Of a stretch of 64,000 bases of DNA, positions 54,103-63,669 are shown in pieces; the first letter of the stretch is position 1; each line of letters opens with the position of its first letter. Source of the DNA: Dryocola sp031988645 (GTDB taxonomy: Bacteria > Pseudomonadota > Gammaproteobacteria > Enterobacterales > Enterobacteriaceae). Under the pieces are notes generated by a model that was not told the origin of the DNA, made no database searches, and worked only from the letters and a program-made list of their open reading frames with translations. Where the stretch lies: assembly GCF_051307045.1 (NCBI RefSeq), contig NZ_CP150452.1, positions 558,001-622,000 on the forward strand. The letters run 5' to 3'. The position numbers and the translations under genes are program-made.

Positions 54103-55056
54103 ATGACGGATAAATTGACCTCCCTGCGTCAGCTGACCACAGTGGTTGCTGACACCGGAGATATTGCGGCAATGAAGCTGTACCAGCCGCAGGATGCTAC
54201 CACTAACCCTTCCCTGATTCTGAACGCAGCGCAAATCCCTGAATACCGCAAACTGATTGACGATGCGGTGAACTGGGCGCGCGAGCAGAGCAGCAACCGG
54301 GAACAGCAGGTAGTAGACGCCACCGATAAGCTGGCGGTAAACATTGGTCTGGAAATCCTGAAACTGATCCCAGGTCGTATTTCTACAGAAGTTGACGCTC
54401 GTCTGTCCTATGACACCGAAGCCAGCATCGCGAAAGCTAAACGCCTGATCAAACTCTACAACGACGCGGGCATCGGCAACGACCGCATCCTGATCAAACT
54501 GGCTTCAACCTGGCAGGGCATCCGCGCAGCCGAGCAGCTGGAAAAAGAAGGCATCAACTGCAACCTGACGCTGCTGTTCTCCTTTGCCCAGGCTCGCGCC
54601 TGCGCCGAAGCGGGCGTGTTCCTGATTTCTCCGTTTGTTGGCCGTATCCTCGACTGGTACAAAGCTAACACCGATAAGAAAGAGTACGCGGCCTCTGAAG
54701 ATCCGGGCGTGGTGTCCGTGGCTGAAATCTACCAGTACTACAAACAGCACGGCTACGAGACCGTGGTGATGGGCGCAAGCTTCCGTAACGCAGGCGAAAT
54801 CCTTGAGCTGGCTGGCTGCGACCGTTTGACCATCGCTCCGGCGCTGCTTAAAGAGCTGGCGGAAAGCGAAGGCGCGGTTGAGCGTAAACTGGCTTACAGC
54901 GGCGATGTGAAAGCGCGTCCTGAACGCATTACCGAATCCCAGTTCCTGTGGCAGCACAACCAGGATCCGATGGCCGTTGATAAACTGGCCGACGGCATCC
55001 GCAAGTTTGCTATCGACCAGGAAAAACTGGAAAAAATGATCGGCGAACTGCTGTAA
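54103..55056 (+). CDS. talB: transaldolase B
   Basis: A 317-residue enzyme, the E. coli length. The Schiff-base Lys is in RILIKLASTWQGI (about residue 132), with DATTNPSLIL near residue 35 and LLFSFAQARACAEAGVFLIS. It acts in the pentose phosphate pathway. The ATG at 54103 is the family start; the upstream 64 codons of open frame are not coding-like. Confidence 0.97.
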   Translation: MTDKLTSLRQLTTVVADTGDIAAMKLYQPQDATTNPSLILNAAQIPEYRKLIDDAVNWAREQSSNREQQVVDATDKLAVNIGLEILKLIPGRISTEVDARLSYDTEASIAKAKRLIKLYNDAGIGNDRILIKLASTWQGIRAAEQLEKEGINCNLTLLFSFAQARACAEAGVFLISPFVGRILDWYKANTDKKEYAASEDPGVVSVAEIYQYYKQHGYETVVMGASFRNAGEILELAGCDRLTIAPALLKELAESEGAVERKLAYSGDVKARPERITESQFLWQHNQDPMAVDKLADGIRKFAIDQEKLEKMIGELL

Positions 55057-55062
55057 TCCTCG

Positions 55063-55094
55063 ACGTGGGCCGGGGCTCCCGGTCACGCTTTTTA
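55063..55094 (+). terminator. talB terminator
   Basis: An imperfect stem CGTGGGCCGGGG (from 55064) with CTCCCGGTCACG (to 55087), followed by CTTTTTA. Confidence 0.65.
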
Positions 55095-55168
55095 GGGGTA
55101 TCCCCTGTCTGCAACCCTCTTCGCCGTGTATCATTCCGCCCAGGTTTGCTGATTTCCCCGGGAGTGAT

Positions 55169-55756
55169 ATGAATACCTTACGCATCGGTTTAGTTTCCAT
55201 CTCTGATCGCGCCTCCAGCGGCGTCTACCAGGATAAAGGCATTCCGGCCCTCGAAGCCTGGCTGCAACGTACGCTCACCACGCCTTTTCACATTGAAACC
55301 TGCCTGATCCCAGACGAGCAATCGATAATCGAACAAACGCTTTGCGGGCTGGTGGATGAAATGGGCTGCCATCTCGTGCTGACGACCGGCGGAACCGGTC
55401 CGGCTCGCCGCGACGTTACCCCGGATGCAACGCTTGCGATTGCCGACCGCGTAATGCCCGGCTTCGGCGAGCAGATGCGCCAGATAAGCCTGCACTATGT
55501 GCCGACGGCTATTTTGTCGCGCCAGGTGGGGGTGATTCGCAAACAGGCGCTGATCCTCAACCTGCCAGGCCAGCCGAAATCCATTCAGGAAACCCTGGAA
55601 GGGGTGAAGGATGAAAACGGTAAAGCGATCGTGCCCGGCATCTTTGCAAGTGTACCTTATTGTGTACAGCTGCTGGACGGGCCTTATATTGAAACTGACC
55701 CGAGGGTAGTAGCAGCTTTTCGTCCTAAGAGCGCTATCCGCGAAACAAAATCCTAA
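55169..55756 (+). CDS. mog: molybdopterin adenylyltransferase
   Basis: A 195-residue MogA (E. coli 195). Motifs include IGLVSISDRASSGVYQDKGI, LVLTTGGTGPARRDVTPDA (about residues 70-88) and RQALILNLPGQPKSIQE. It adenylylates molybdopterin before metal insertion by MoeA. Confidence 0.95.
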   Translation: MNTLRIGLVSISDRASSGVYQDKGIPALEAWLQRTLTTPFHIETCLIPDEQSIIEQTLCGLVDEMGCHLVLTTGGTGPARRDVTPDATLAIADRVMPGFGEQMRQISLHYVPTAILSRQVGVIRKQALILNLPGQPKSIQETLEGVKDENGKAIVPGIFASVPYCVQLLDGPYIETDPRVVAAFRPKSAIRETKS

Positions 55757-55881
55757 AGTTAGCCCCTTTCTGATATAAGATGCAGCGCCTCTGGAGTGTC
55801 GATTTTTAACCGTTATAGTAATGTTTGCTTTACAGCAAGGCGGAAAATAATTATCACACTCCTCTTTACGCGCGGTTTCTT

Positions 55882-57207
55882 ATGTCCATACAAAAAGCAA
55901 CGACACCACCAGCAAGACCTCTGAACCGTCAGGATTACAAAACTCTGACCCTCGCGGCCCTCGGCGGCGCGCTCGAATTCTACGACTTTATTATTTTTGT
56001 CTTTTTCGCAACGGTAGTCGGGGCGCTCTTCTTCCCTGCGGATATTCCGGAATGGCTGCGCCAGGTGCAGACCTTCGGCATTTTTGCCGCCGGCTATCTG
56101 GCCCGTCCGCTGGGCGGCATCGTGATGGCGCACTTCGGCGATCTCGTCGGGCGCAAAAAAATGTTCACGCTGAGTATTCTGCTGATGGCCCTGCCGACGC
56201 TGGCGATTGGCCTGCTGCCGACCTACGCCACGCTTGGCATTGCGGCGCCGCTGTTACTGCTGCTGATGCGCGTCCTTCAGGGCGCGGCCATCGGCGGCGA
56301 AGTGCCCGGCGCCTGGGTGTTCGTCGCCGAGCACGTTCCTTATAAACGTATCGGCATTGCCTGCGGAACGCTTACGGCCGGCTTAACCGTAGGGATTTTG
56401 CTCGGCTCCGTCGTGGCAACCCTCATCAATACCTCCATGACGCAGGAAGCCATCCACGACGGCGGCTGGCGTATTCCTTTCTTCCTGGGCGGCATCTTCG
56501 GGCTGGTGGCGATGTACTTACGCCGCTGGCTGCAGGAAACCCCCATCTTTATCGAGATGCAAAAACGCAAAGCGCTGGCCGAAGAGCTGCCGCTCAAGTC
56601 CGTCGTGGTTAACCATAAGAAGGCGGTGGTGATTTCCATGCTGCTCACCTGGCTGCTTTCCGCGGGTATCGTAGTGGTGATTTTAATGGCCCCCACCTGG
56701 CTGCAAAAACAGGTCGGCATAGCGCCTGCGCTGACGCTGCAGGCTAACAGCATCGCCACCGTGATGCTGTGCTTTGGCTGTATTGCCGCGGGCCTGGTTA
56801 TCGACCGTATCGGCGCGAGCAAAACCTTTATCATCGGCAGCCTGCTGCTGGCGGTCTGCAGCTGGATGTTCTATCACCTGACCCCAGTCTATCCTCAGCA
56901 TTTGTTTGTGCTCTACGGCCTTGCAGGGCTGAGCGTTGGGGTTGTCGGCGCGGTGCCGTTTGTTATGGTGCGGGCGTTCCCGGCGGAGGTGCGGTTTACC
57001 GGCATTTCTTTCTCTTATAACGTGTCGTACGCCATTTTCGGCGGCCTTACGCCAGTGCTGGTCACCATGCTGATGGGCGTATCCCCGATGGCGCCCGCCT
57101 GGTACGTGCTGGCGCTGGCGCTGGTGGGATTAGCGCTGGGGATCTGGCTGCGCCAGGATCTGAATCATGAAGATGCGGTAGTGGAAAGACCGCTGCAGCA
57201 CTCATAA
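55882..57207 (+). CDS. MFS transporter, metabolite:H+ symporter type
   Basis: A 441-residue, twelve-segment major facilitator protein. The early motif GGALEFYDFIIFVFFATVVG, RPLGGIVMAHFGDLVGRKKM (motif A) and LQGAAIGGEVPGAWVF mark the ProP/ShiA/KgtP-like MHS branch that carries organic acids or zwitterions. Substrate unknown. The start at 55882 (MSIQKATTPP) is chosen; the upstream frame from 55825 lacks coding character. It sits between mog and satP, a gene absent at this place from E. coli K-12. Confidence 0.85.
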   Translation: MSIQKATTPPARPLNRQDYKTLTLAALGGALEFYDFIIFVFFATVVGALFFPADIPEWLRQVQTFGIFAAGYLARPLGGIVMAHFGDLVGRKKMFTLSILLMALPTLAIGLLPTYATLGIAAPLLLLLMRVLQGAAIGGEVPGAWVFVAEHVPYKRIGIACGTLTAGLTVGILLGSVVATLINTSMTQEAIHDGGWRIPFFLGGIFGLVAMYLRRWLQETPIFIEMQKRKALAEELPLKSVVVNHKKAVVISMLLTWLLSAGIVVVILMAPTWLQKQVGIAPALTLQANSIATVMLCFGCIAAGLVIDRIGASKTFIIGSLLLAVCSWMFYHLTPVYPQHLFVLYGLAGLSVGVVGAVPFVMVRAFPAEVRFTGISFSYNVSYAIFGGLTPVLVTMLMGVSPMAPAWYVLALALVGLALGIWLRQDLNHEDAVVERPLQHS

Positions 57208-57238
57208 AAAAAGCGGAGCCCGGCTCCGCTTTTTACTT
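57208..57238. terminator. bidirectional terminator between MFS gene and satP
   Basis: AGCGGAGC (57212-57219) pairs with GCTCCGCT (57223-57230), with A tract before and T tract after. Confidence 0.85.
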
Positions 57239-57255
57239 ATCGACTGCGGCAGTAA

Positions 57256-57822
57256 TTAATGCTTTTCGCCAATCGGCAGCACGGTGCGGCCAAACTGCTC
57301 GTTCAGCACTTCGCCCATCGCCAGATAGATGGCGCTTGCGCCGCAGACCAGACCAATCCAGCCCGCCACGCGAACGATGCCTTCGTTGTCGACCAGGTGG
57401 CCGACGGCCAGCAGGGCAAACAATACGGTAAGGCTGGCAAACACGAACTGCAGCATGCGCGCGGAACGCAGCGTGCCGAAGAACATAAACAGGGTGAATA
57501 CGCCCCACAGGCCAAGATATGCGCCAAGGAAGTGTGCGTTCGCGGCATCGGCCAGGCCCATCTTAGGCATAATCAGAATGGCGACCAGGGTCAGCCAGAA
57601 AGAGCCATAAGAGGTGAAGGCGGTTAAGCCGAAGGTGTTCCCTTTTTTAAATTCCAGCAGGCCCGCAAAAATCTGGGCAATACCGCCATAAAAAATGCCC
57701 ATGGCAAGGATGTTGACATCCATCGGGAAAATACCGGTGTTGTGCAGGTTGAGCAAAATGGTGGTCATGCCGAAGCCCATTAAGCCCAGCGGAGCGGGGT
57801 TAGCCAACTTAGTGTTGCCCAT
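57256..57822 (-). CDS. satP: SatP (YaaH), acetate/succinate:H+ symporter
   Basis: A 188-residue six-helix protein of the AceTr family, same length as E. coli. The family signature NPAPLGLMGFGMTTILLNLHN is at residues 8-28, with the central GGIAQIFAGLLEFKKGNTFG. It imports acetate and succinate. The start at 57822 (MGNTKLANP) replaces the longer frame to 57873. Confidence 0.95.
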   Translation of the reverse strand: MGNTKLANPAPLGLMGFGMTTILLNLHNTGIFPMDVNILAMGIFYGGIAQIFAGLLEFKKGNTFGLTAFTSYGSFWLTLVAILIMPKMGLADAANAHFLGAYLGLWGVFTLFMFFGTLRSARMLQFVFASLTVLFALLAVGHLVDNEGIVRVAGWIGLVCGASAIYLAMGEVLNEQFGRTVLPIGEKH

Positions 57823-58121
57823 AGTTCCTCTAAAAAATTCAGCTGAAATGTAGTGTGTATTAAGGCCGCGCATCCGTTAAAGGGCTGCGGGGCGCGGCAT
57901 CATAATCAGGTGTCCGACAGGAGTCCATGATCTAAACGGGTGTGCAGATGAAAATTTTTTTTGCTTTGCCCCTTGATGGCGGACAAGCCGACCCCATCTT
58001 GTATGCAACCGCAGTTGACGGACCTGGAAAAAAACACGTTTGGGCAGTTGAAACACTCTTGTTTGCCCGCATAACAGGTTCACAACCACATGACGAACAA
58101 ATTTTAAGTGGAGACGTTTAG
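57823..58121 (+). promoter_or_regulatory. dnaK heat-shock promoter region
   Basis: Two sigma-32 promoters are visible. P1 has CTTGATG (57972-57978), a 13-base spacer, and CCCCATCT (57992-57999). P2 has TTGAAAC (58048-58054) and CCCGCATA (58066-58073). Both match the E. coli dnaK promoters in place and sequence. The htgA/yaaI region of E. coli is absent, so satP and dnaK are divergent neighbours. Confidence 0.85.
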
Positions 58122-60038
58122 ATGGGTAAAATTATTGGTATTGACCTGGGCACAACCAACTCTTGTGTAGCAATCATGGACGGCACCACGGCACGCGTGC
58201 TGGAAAACGCCGAAGGCGATCGCACCACGCCTTCCATCATCGCATACACCCAGGATGGCGAAACTCTGGTAGGTCAGCCGGCTAAACGTCAGGCAGTGAC
58301 TAACCCGCAGAACACCCTGTTTGCGATCAAACGCCTGATTGGCCGTCGTTTCCAGGACGAAGAAGTGCAGCGCGACGAAGCTATCATGCCGTACAAAATT
58401 ATCGGCGCGGATAACGGCGACGCGTGGATTGACGTGAAGGGCCAGAAAATGGCGCCTCCGCAGATCTCTGCCGAAGTGCTGAAAAAAATGAAGAAAACCG
58501 CGGAAGATTACCTGGGCGAGCCGGTAACTGAAGCTGTTATCACCGTACCTGCTTACTTCAACGACGCACAGCGTCAGGCAACCAAAGACGCCGGTCGTAT
58601 CGCAGGTCTGGAAGTAAAACGTATCATCAACGAACCAACCGCGGCGGCTTTGGCCTACGGTCTGGATAAAGAAGTCGGCAACCGTACTATCGCGGTTTAC
58701 GACCTGGGCGGTGGTACTTTCGATATCTCTATTATCGAAATCGACGAAGTTGACGGCGAGAAAACCTTCGAGGTTCTGGCAACCAACGGTGATACCCACC
58801 TGGGTGGTGAAGACTTCGACAGCCGTCTGATTAACTATCTGGTAGAAGAGTTCAAGAAAGATCAGGGCATCGATCTGCGTAACGATCCGCTGGCGATGCA
58901 GCGCCTGAAAGAAGCCGCTGAAAAAGCGAAAATTGAACTGTCTTCTGCGCAGCAGACCGACGTGAACCTGCCGTACATCACCGCAGACGCGACCGGTCCA
59001 AAACACATGAACATCAAAGTGACTCGTGCGAAGCTGGAATCCCTGGTCGAAGATCTGGTAAACCGTTCCATCGATCCGCTGAAAGTCGCGCTGCAGGATG
59101 CCGGCCTGTCCGTATCCGACATCCAGGACGTTATCCTGGTCGGCGGCCAGACCCGTATGCCGATGGTGCAGAAAAAAGTTGCCGAGTTCTTTGGTAAAGA
59201 ACCGCGTAAAGACGTTAACCCGGACGAAGCCGTTGCCATTGGCGCAGCCGTTCAGGGTGGTGTTCTGACGGGCGAAGTGAAAGACGTGCTGCTGCTGGAC
59301 GTTACCCCTTTGTCACTGGGTATCGAAACCATGGGCGGCGTGATGACCGCGCTTATCAACAAAAACACCACTATCCCGACGAAGCACAGCCAGGTGTTCT
59401 CTACCGCTGAAGACAACCAGTCTGCGGTAACCATCCATGTGATTCAGGGTGAACGTAAACGCGCTTCCGATAACAAATCTCTGGGTCAGTTCAACCTGGA
59501 CGGCATCAGCCCTGCGCCGCGCGGCATGCCGCAGATCGAAGTTACCTTCGATATCGATGCCGATGGTATCCTGCACGTTTCCGCTAAAGACAAAAACAGC
59601 GGTAAAGAGCAGAAGATCACCATCAAGGCTTCTTCCGGTCTGAACGAAGAAGAGATCCAGAAAATGGTACGCGACGCGGAAGCTAACGCCGAGTCCGACC
59701 GTAAGTTCGAAGAGCTGGTGCAGACCCGCAACCAGGGCGACCATCTGCTGCACAGCACCCGTAAGCAGGTTGAAGAAGCGGGCGACAAACTGCCGGCTGA
59801 CGACAAAACGGCTATCGAGTCTGCGTTAAGCGCGCTGGAAACTTCTCTGAAAGGCGAAGACAAAGCGGATATCGAAGCGAAAATGCAGGCGCTGGCGCAG
59901 GTGTCCCAGAAGCTGATGGAACTGGCTCAGCAGCAACACGCTGAACAGCAGGCGGGCAGCGCGGCGGACGCGACCAACGCCGGCAAAGACGACGACGTGG
60001 TTGACGCTGAATTCGAAGAAGTTAAAGACAAAAAATAA
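58122..60038 (+). CDS. dnaK: chaperone DnaK (Hsp70)
   Basis: A 638-residue Hsp70 (E. coli 638). Signatures: IIGIDLGTTNSCVAIMDG at residues 4-21, VYDLGGGTFDISIIEID near 194, VILVGGQTRMPMVQKKV near 337, the hydrophobic linker VLLLDVTPLS near 389, and an acidic EFEEVKDKK tail. An ATP-driven chaperone acting with DnaJ and GrpE; DnaK also controls sigma-32. Confidence 0.98.
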   Translation: MGKIIGIDLGTTNSCVAIMDGTTARVLENAEGDRTTPSIIAYTQDGETLVGQPAKRQAVTNPQNTLFAIKRLIGRRFQDEEVQRDEAIMPYKIIGADNGDAWIDVKGQKMAPPQISAEVLKKMKKTAEDYLGEPVTEAVITVPAYFNDAQRQATKDAGRIAGLEVKRIINEPTAAALAYGLDKEVGNRTIAVYDLGGGTFDISIIEIDEVDGEKTFEVLATNGDTHLGGEDFDSRLINYLVEEFKKDQGIDLRNDPLAMQRLKEAAEKAKIELSSAQQTDVNLPYITADATGPKHMNIKVTRAKLESLVEDLVNRSIDPLKVALQDAGLSVSDIQDVILVGGQTRMPMVQKKVAEFFGKEPRKDVNPDEAVAIGAAVQGGVLTGEVKDVLLLDVTPLSLGIETMGGVMTALINKNTTIPTKHSQVFSTAEDNQSAVTIHVIQGERKRASDNKSLGQFNLDGISPAPRGMPQIEVTFDIDADGILHVSAKDKNSGKEQKITIKASSGLNEEEIQKMVRDAEANAESDRKFEELVQTRNQGDHLLHSTRKQVEEAGDKLPADDKTAIESALSALETSLKGEDKADIEAKMQALAQVSQKLMELAQQQHAEQQAGSAADATNAGKDDDVVDAEFEEVKDKK

Positions 60039-60064
60039 TCGCCCTTTGAGCGGTTGATAACTGG

Positions 60065-60095
60065 CACGGGCGTTGGGGTTTTCTCCACGCCCGTG
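60065..60095 (+). other. dnaK-dnaJ intercistronic hairpin
   Basis: CACGGGCGT (60065-60073) pairs with ACGCCCGTG (60087-60095) with a 13-base loop and no T tract. It is more likely an mRNA-processing or stability element than a terminator. Confidence 0.6.
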
Positions 60096-60122
60096 TACGC
60101 ATGTTAGGGGCAGAATAAAGAC

Positions 60123-61256
60123 ATGGCGAAGAAAGACTATTACGAGGTTTTAGGCGTCCCGAAATCGGCGGACGAGCGTGAAATCAAAAAAGCTTACAAA
60201 CGCCTGGCGATGAAATTCCACCCGGATCGTAATCAGGGTGACAAAGAGGCTGAAGGTAAGTTTAAAGAAATCAAAGAAGCCTATGAAATTCTGACCGACG
60301 AGCAAAAACGCGCGGCGTATGACCAGTACGGTCATGCAGCGTTTGAGCAAGGCGGCATGGGCGGCGGCGGCGGTTTTGGCGGCGGCGGCGCTGATTTCAG
60401 CGATATCTTTGGCGACGTATTCGGCGATATTTTCGGCGGCGGCCGTCGTCAGCGCGCCGCGCGCGGCGCCGACTTGCGTTACAACATGGATTTAACGCTG
60501 GAAGAGGCCGTTCGCGGCGTGACCAAAGAGATCCGCATTCCAACGCTTGAAGAGTGCGACGTTTGCCACGGCAGCGGTGCGAAAGCGGGCTCCAAGCCGC
60601 AAACCTGTCCGACCTGCCACGGTGCCGGTCAGGTGCAGATGCGCCAGGGCTTCTTTACCGTGCAGCAGAGCTGTCCGCACTGTCAGGGCCGCGGCACCAT
60701 TATTAAAGATCCGTGCAACACCTGTCATGGCCACGGCCGTGTAGAAAAAACCAAAACGCTGTCGGTGAAAATTCCGGCGGGCGTGGATACCGGCGATCGT
60801 ATTCGTCTGGCCGGTGAGGGTGAAGCAGGCGAGCACGGCGCGCCGTCGGGCGATCTGTATGTTCAGGTGCAGGTTAAGCAGCACCCGATCTTCGAACGTG
60901 AAGGCAATAACCTTTACTGCGAAGTGCCGATCAACTTTGCGATGGCGGCGCTGGGCGGCGAGATCGAAGTGCCGACGCTTGATGGCCGCGTGAACCTGAA
61001 GGTGCCGGGCGAAACGCAAACCGGCAAGCTGTTCAGAATGCGTGGCAAAGGCGTGAAATCCGTACGCGGCGGCGCGCAGGGCGATCTGCTGTGCCGCGTG
61101 GTGGTAGAAACGCCCGTCAGCCTGAATGAAAAACAAAAGCAGCTGCTGCGCGATCTGGAAGAGAGCTTTGGCGGCCCAAGCGGCGAGAAAAACAGCCCGC
61201 GCTCTAAAAGCTTCTTTGACGGCGTAAAACGATTCTTTGATGACTTAACTAAATAA
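60123..61256 (+). CDS. dnaJ: co-chaperone DnaJ
   Basis: A 377-residue type I Hsp40. The J domain (residues 1-70) has the HPD motif in KFHPDRNQGD. A Gly/Phe-rich region (GGMGGGGGFGGGGADF) follows. Four CxxCxGxG zinc repeats come next (CDVCHGSG, CPTCHGAG, CPHCQGRG, CNTCHGHG, about residues 144-205), then the C-terminal substrate domains. It stimulates the DnaK ATPase. Confidence 0.98.
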   Translation: MAKKDYYEVLGVPKSADEREIKKAYKRLAMKFHPDRNQGDKEAEGKFKEIKEAYEILTDEQKRAAYDQYGHAAFEQGGMGGGGGFGGGGADFSDIFGDVFGDIFGGGRRQRAARGADLRYNMDLTLEEAVRGVTKEIRIPTLEECDVCHGSGAKAGSKPQTCPTCHGAGQVQMRQGFFTVQQSCPHCQGRGTIIKDPCNTCHGHGRVEKTKTLSVKIPAGVDTGDRIRLAGEGEAGEHGAPSGDLYVQVQVKQHPIFEREGNNLYCEVPINFAMAALGGEIEVPTLDGRVNLKVPGETQTGKLFRMRGKGVKSVRGGAQGDLLCRVVVETPVSLNEKQKQLLRDLEESFGGPSGEKNSPRSKSFFDGVKRFFDDLTK

Positions 61257-61282
61257 TTCATCAGCTTGCGCTGTAAAGAACA

Positions 61283-61320
61283 GGCCTGAGCCGGGTAATA
61301 CCGGCTCAGGCTTTTTTTAT
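61283..61320 (+). terminator. dnaKJ terminator
   Basis: GCCTGAGCCGG (61284-61294) pairs with CCGGCTCAGGC (61301-61311), 6-base loop, then seven T. Confidence 0.93.
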
Positions 61321-61473
61321 TGTTTCGCGCACCGCCAGGCGGTGAAAATTTTTATTCGTAATTTCCGAGCTTTCATCGCTATATAACCTGATTTTAACGA
61401 AGTGTGTAGCCTGTTATTTTAACGGCCTGTTGGTGGCTTAAATGTTTGCGCTGCTTAAATCCAGGATAAAAAA

Positions 61474-62652
61474 ATGACCAAAACACTGCAACGTTTTTTC
61501 CATAATGATGCCGCAGGCGGCATCCTGCTGATTATTGCCGCAACGCTTGCGATGACGCTGGCCAATCTCGATTTCACCAGCGGCTTTTATCAGGCTTTTT
61601 TAGACACGCCCGTTGAGGTACGCATCGGCTCTTTAGAGATCGGTAAAAACCTGCTGCTGTGGGTGAACGACGCTTTGATGGCCATCTTCTTTTTGATGAT
61701 TGGCCTGGAAGTGAAGCGCGAAATGGTCGCCGGATCCTTAGCGAGCCGGCGGCAGGCCGCTTTCCCGCTGATCGCAGCGCTTGGGGGAATGATCGCTCCC
61801 GCCGTTATCTATTTGCTCTTTAACTTCCAGGATCCCGTCGCGCGCGAGGGCTGGGCGATACCTGCCGCCACGGACATCGCTTTTGCGCTGGGTATTCTGG
61901 CGTTGTTGGGCAACCGCGTGCCGGTCGCTTTAAAAGTGTTTCTGATGGCGCTGGCGATTATCGACGATCTGGGGGCGATCGTCATTATCGCCTTGTTCTA
62001 TACCAGCGATCTCTCCTTGCTGTCGCTGGCCGTAGCCGCGGGCGCCATTGCGCTGCTGGCTTTGCTGAACGCCTGCAACGTTCGCCGCACGGGCCTGTAT
62101 ATTCTGGTCGGCCTTGTGCTGTGGACTGCCGTCCTGAAGTCCGGCGTTCACGCGACGCTTGCCGGGGTGGTTATCGGCTTCTTCATCCCGCTGAAGGAAA
62201 AGGATGGGCGATCGCCCGCCCGCGCGCTGGAGCATGTGCTGCATCCCTGGGTGGCGTTCTTGATTCTGCCGCTGTTCGCCTTTGCTAATGCGGGCGTATC
62301 CCTGCACGGCGTGACGCCCGCAGGCTTAACGTCACTGTTGCCGATGGGGATTATCGCCGGCCTGTTTATCGGTAAGCCGCTGGGTATCAGCCTGTTTTGC
62401 TGGGCGGCCCTAAAGCTCAGGCTGGCAAGCCTGCCCGAGGGAACCACGGGCAAAGATATTATGGCCGTGGGCGTGCTGTGCGGAATCGGCTTTACGATGT
62501 CTATTTTCATCGCTTCGCTTGCCTTCAGCAGCGTTGACCCCGCGCTTATCACCTGGGCGAAGCTCGGTATCCTGCTGGGATCTTTACTGTCCGCCGTGGT
62601 GGGGTACAGTATGCTCAGAAGGCGTTTTTCAGCGCTGGCGCAGCAGCACTAA
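61474..62652 (+). CDS. nhaA: Na+/H+ antiporter NhaA
   Basis: A 392-residue inner-membrane antiporter with about twelve segments. Essential residues are visible in PAATDIAFALGIL and LAIIDDLGAIVIIALFY (the paired Asp about residues 163-164), and the N-terminal LLWVNDALMAIFFLMIGLEV. It exports Na+ using the proton gradient, mostly at alkaline pH. NhaR, encoded next, activates it in E. coli. Confidence 0.97.
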   Translation: MTKTLQRFFHNDAAGGILLIIAATLAMTLANLDFTSGFYQAFLDTPVEVRIGSLEIGKNLLLWVNDALMAIFFLMIGLEVKREMVAGSLASRRQAAFPLIAALGGMIAPAVIYLLFNFQDPVAREGWAIPAATDIAFALGILALLGNRVPVALKVFLMALAIIDDLGAIVIIALFYTSDLSLLSLAVAAGAIALLALLNACNVRRTGLYILVGLVLWTAVLKSGVHATLAGVVIGFFIPLKEKDGRSPARALEHVLHPWVAFLILPLFAFANAGVSLHGVTPAGLTSLLPMGIIAGLFIGKPLGISLFCWAALKLRLASLPEGTTGKDIMAVGVLCGIGFTMSIFIASLAFSSVDPALITWAKLGILLGSLLSAVVGYSMLRRRFSALAQQH

Positions 62653-62715
62653 TTTTACGCTGACGGCGCGAAACCGCCGTCAGCCAACGGATAGTTTCTC
62701 AGGGAGGGAAAGCGC

Positions 62716-63603
62716 GTGTCCCATATCAATTACAACCACCTCTATTATTTCTGGCATGTCTGTAAAGAAGGCTCCGTGGTAGGCGCGGCGCAGGTGCTTT
62801 ACCTGACGCCGCAGACCATCACCGGGCAAATAAAAGCGCTGGAAGAGCGGCTGGACGGTAAATTGTTCAAGCGTAAAGGGCGGGGCCTGGAGCCTTCCGA
62901 GCTGGGGCAGCTGGTGTTCCGCTATGCGGACCGCATGTTTACGTTAAGCCAGGAAATGCTGGATATCGTTAACTACCGCAAAGAGTCCAGCCTGCTGTTC
63001 GACGTCGGCATTGCCGACGCGCTTTCCAAACGGCTGGTGAGCGGCGTGCTGGATGCCGCGGTGGTGGAAGACGAGCAGATTCACCTGCGCTGCTTTGAAT
63101 CGACCCACGAAATGCTTCTCGAGCAGCTCAGCCAGCACCGGCTGGACATGATTATCTCCGACTGCCCCATTGACTCCACGCAGCAAGAAGGCCTGTTTTC
63201 GGTGAAAATCGGCGAGTGCGGCATCAGTTTCTGGTGTCAGCATCCGCTGCCGGATTTGCCGTTCCCGGCCTGCCTTGAAACGAGGCGTTTGCTGATACCC
63301 GGCCGCCGTTCAATGCTGGGGCGCAAAATTCTTAACTGGCTTAACGGCCAGGGCCTGAAGGTGGAAATCCTCGGCGAGTTTGACGATGCCGCGCTGATGA
63401 AAGCGTTCGGAGCGGCGCACAACGCTATTTTCGTCGCGCCTACGCTTTACGGGCAGGATATCTACAGCGATGACAATATCGTAGAGATCGGGCGCATTGA
63501 GAACGTGATGGAGGAGTATCACGCTATTTTTGCCGAACGCATGATTCAGCACCCGGCGGTGCAGCGCGTGTGCAACCGTGATTACTCGGCGCTGTTTAAG
63601 TAG
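62716..63603 (+). CDS. nhaR: NhaR, LysR-type activator of nhaA
   Basis: A 295-residue LTTR starting at GTG 62716 behind AGGGAGGG. The N-terminal helix-turn-helix is in LYYFWHVCKEGSVVGAAQVL and LTPQTITGQIKALEERL. The effector domain follows. It senses Na+ and activates nhaA. It is 63 bases after nhaA, in the usual nhaAR order. Confidence 0.95.
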   Translation: MSHINYNHLYYFWHVCKEGSVVGAAQVLYLTPQTITGQIKALEERLDGKLFKRKGRGLEPSELGQLVFRYADRMFTLSQEMLDIVNYRKESSLLFDVGIADALSKRLVSGVLDAAVVEDEQIHLRCFESTHEMLLEQLSQHRLDMIISDCPIDSTQQEGLFSVKIGECGISFWCQHPLPDLPFPACLETRRLLIPGRRSMLGRKILNWLNGQGLKVEILGEFDDAALMKAFGAAHNAIFVAPTLYGQDIYSDDNIVEIGRIENVMEEYHAIFAERMIQHPAVQRVCNRDYSALFK

Positions 63604-63618
63604 CGGTGAATGACGGGC

Positions 63619-63650
63619 ATAAAAAAACCGGCCTGAGCCGGTTTTTTTAA
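63619..63650. terminator. bidirectional terminator between nhaR and rpsT
   Basis: AAAAAAACCGGC (63621-63632) pairs with GCCGGTTTTTTT (63637-63648) over a 4-base loop; it serves both convergent genes. Confidence 0.93.
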
Positions 63651-63669
63651 GCTGACAACACAAAGGCGA

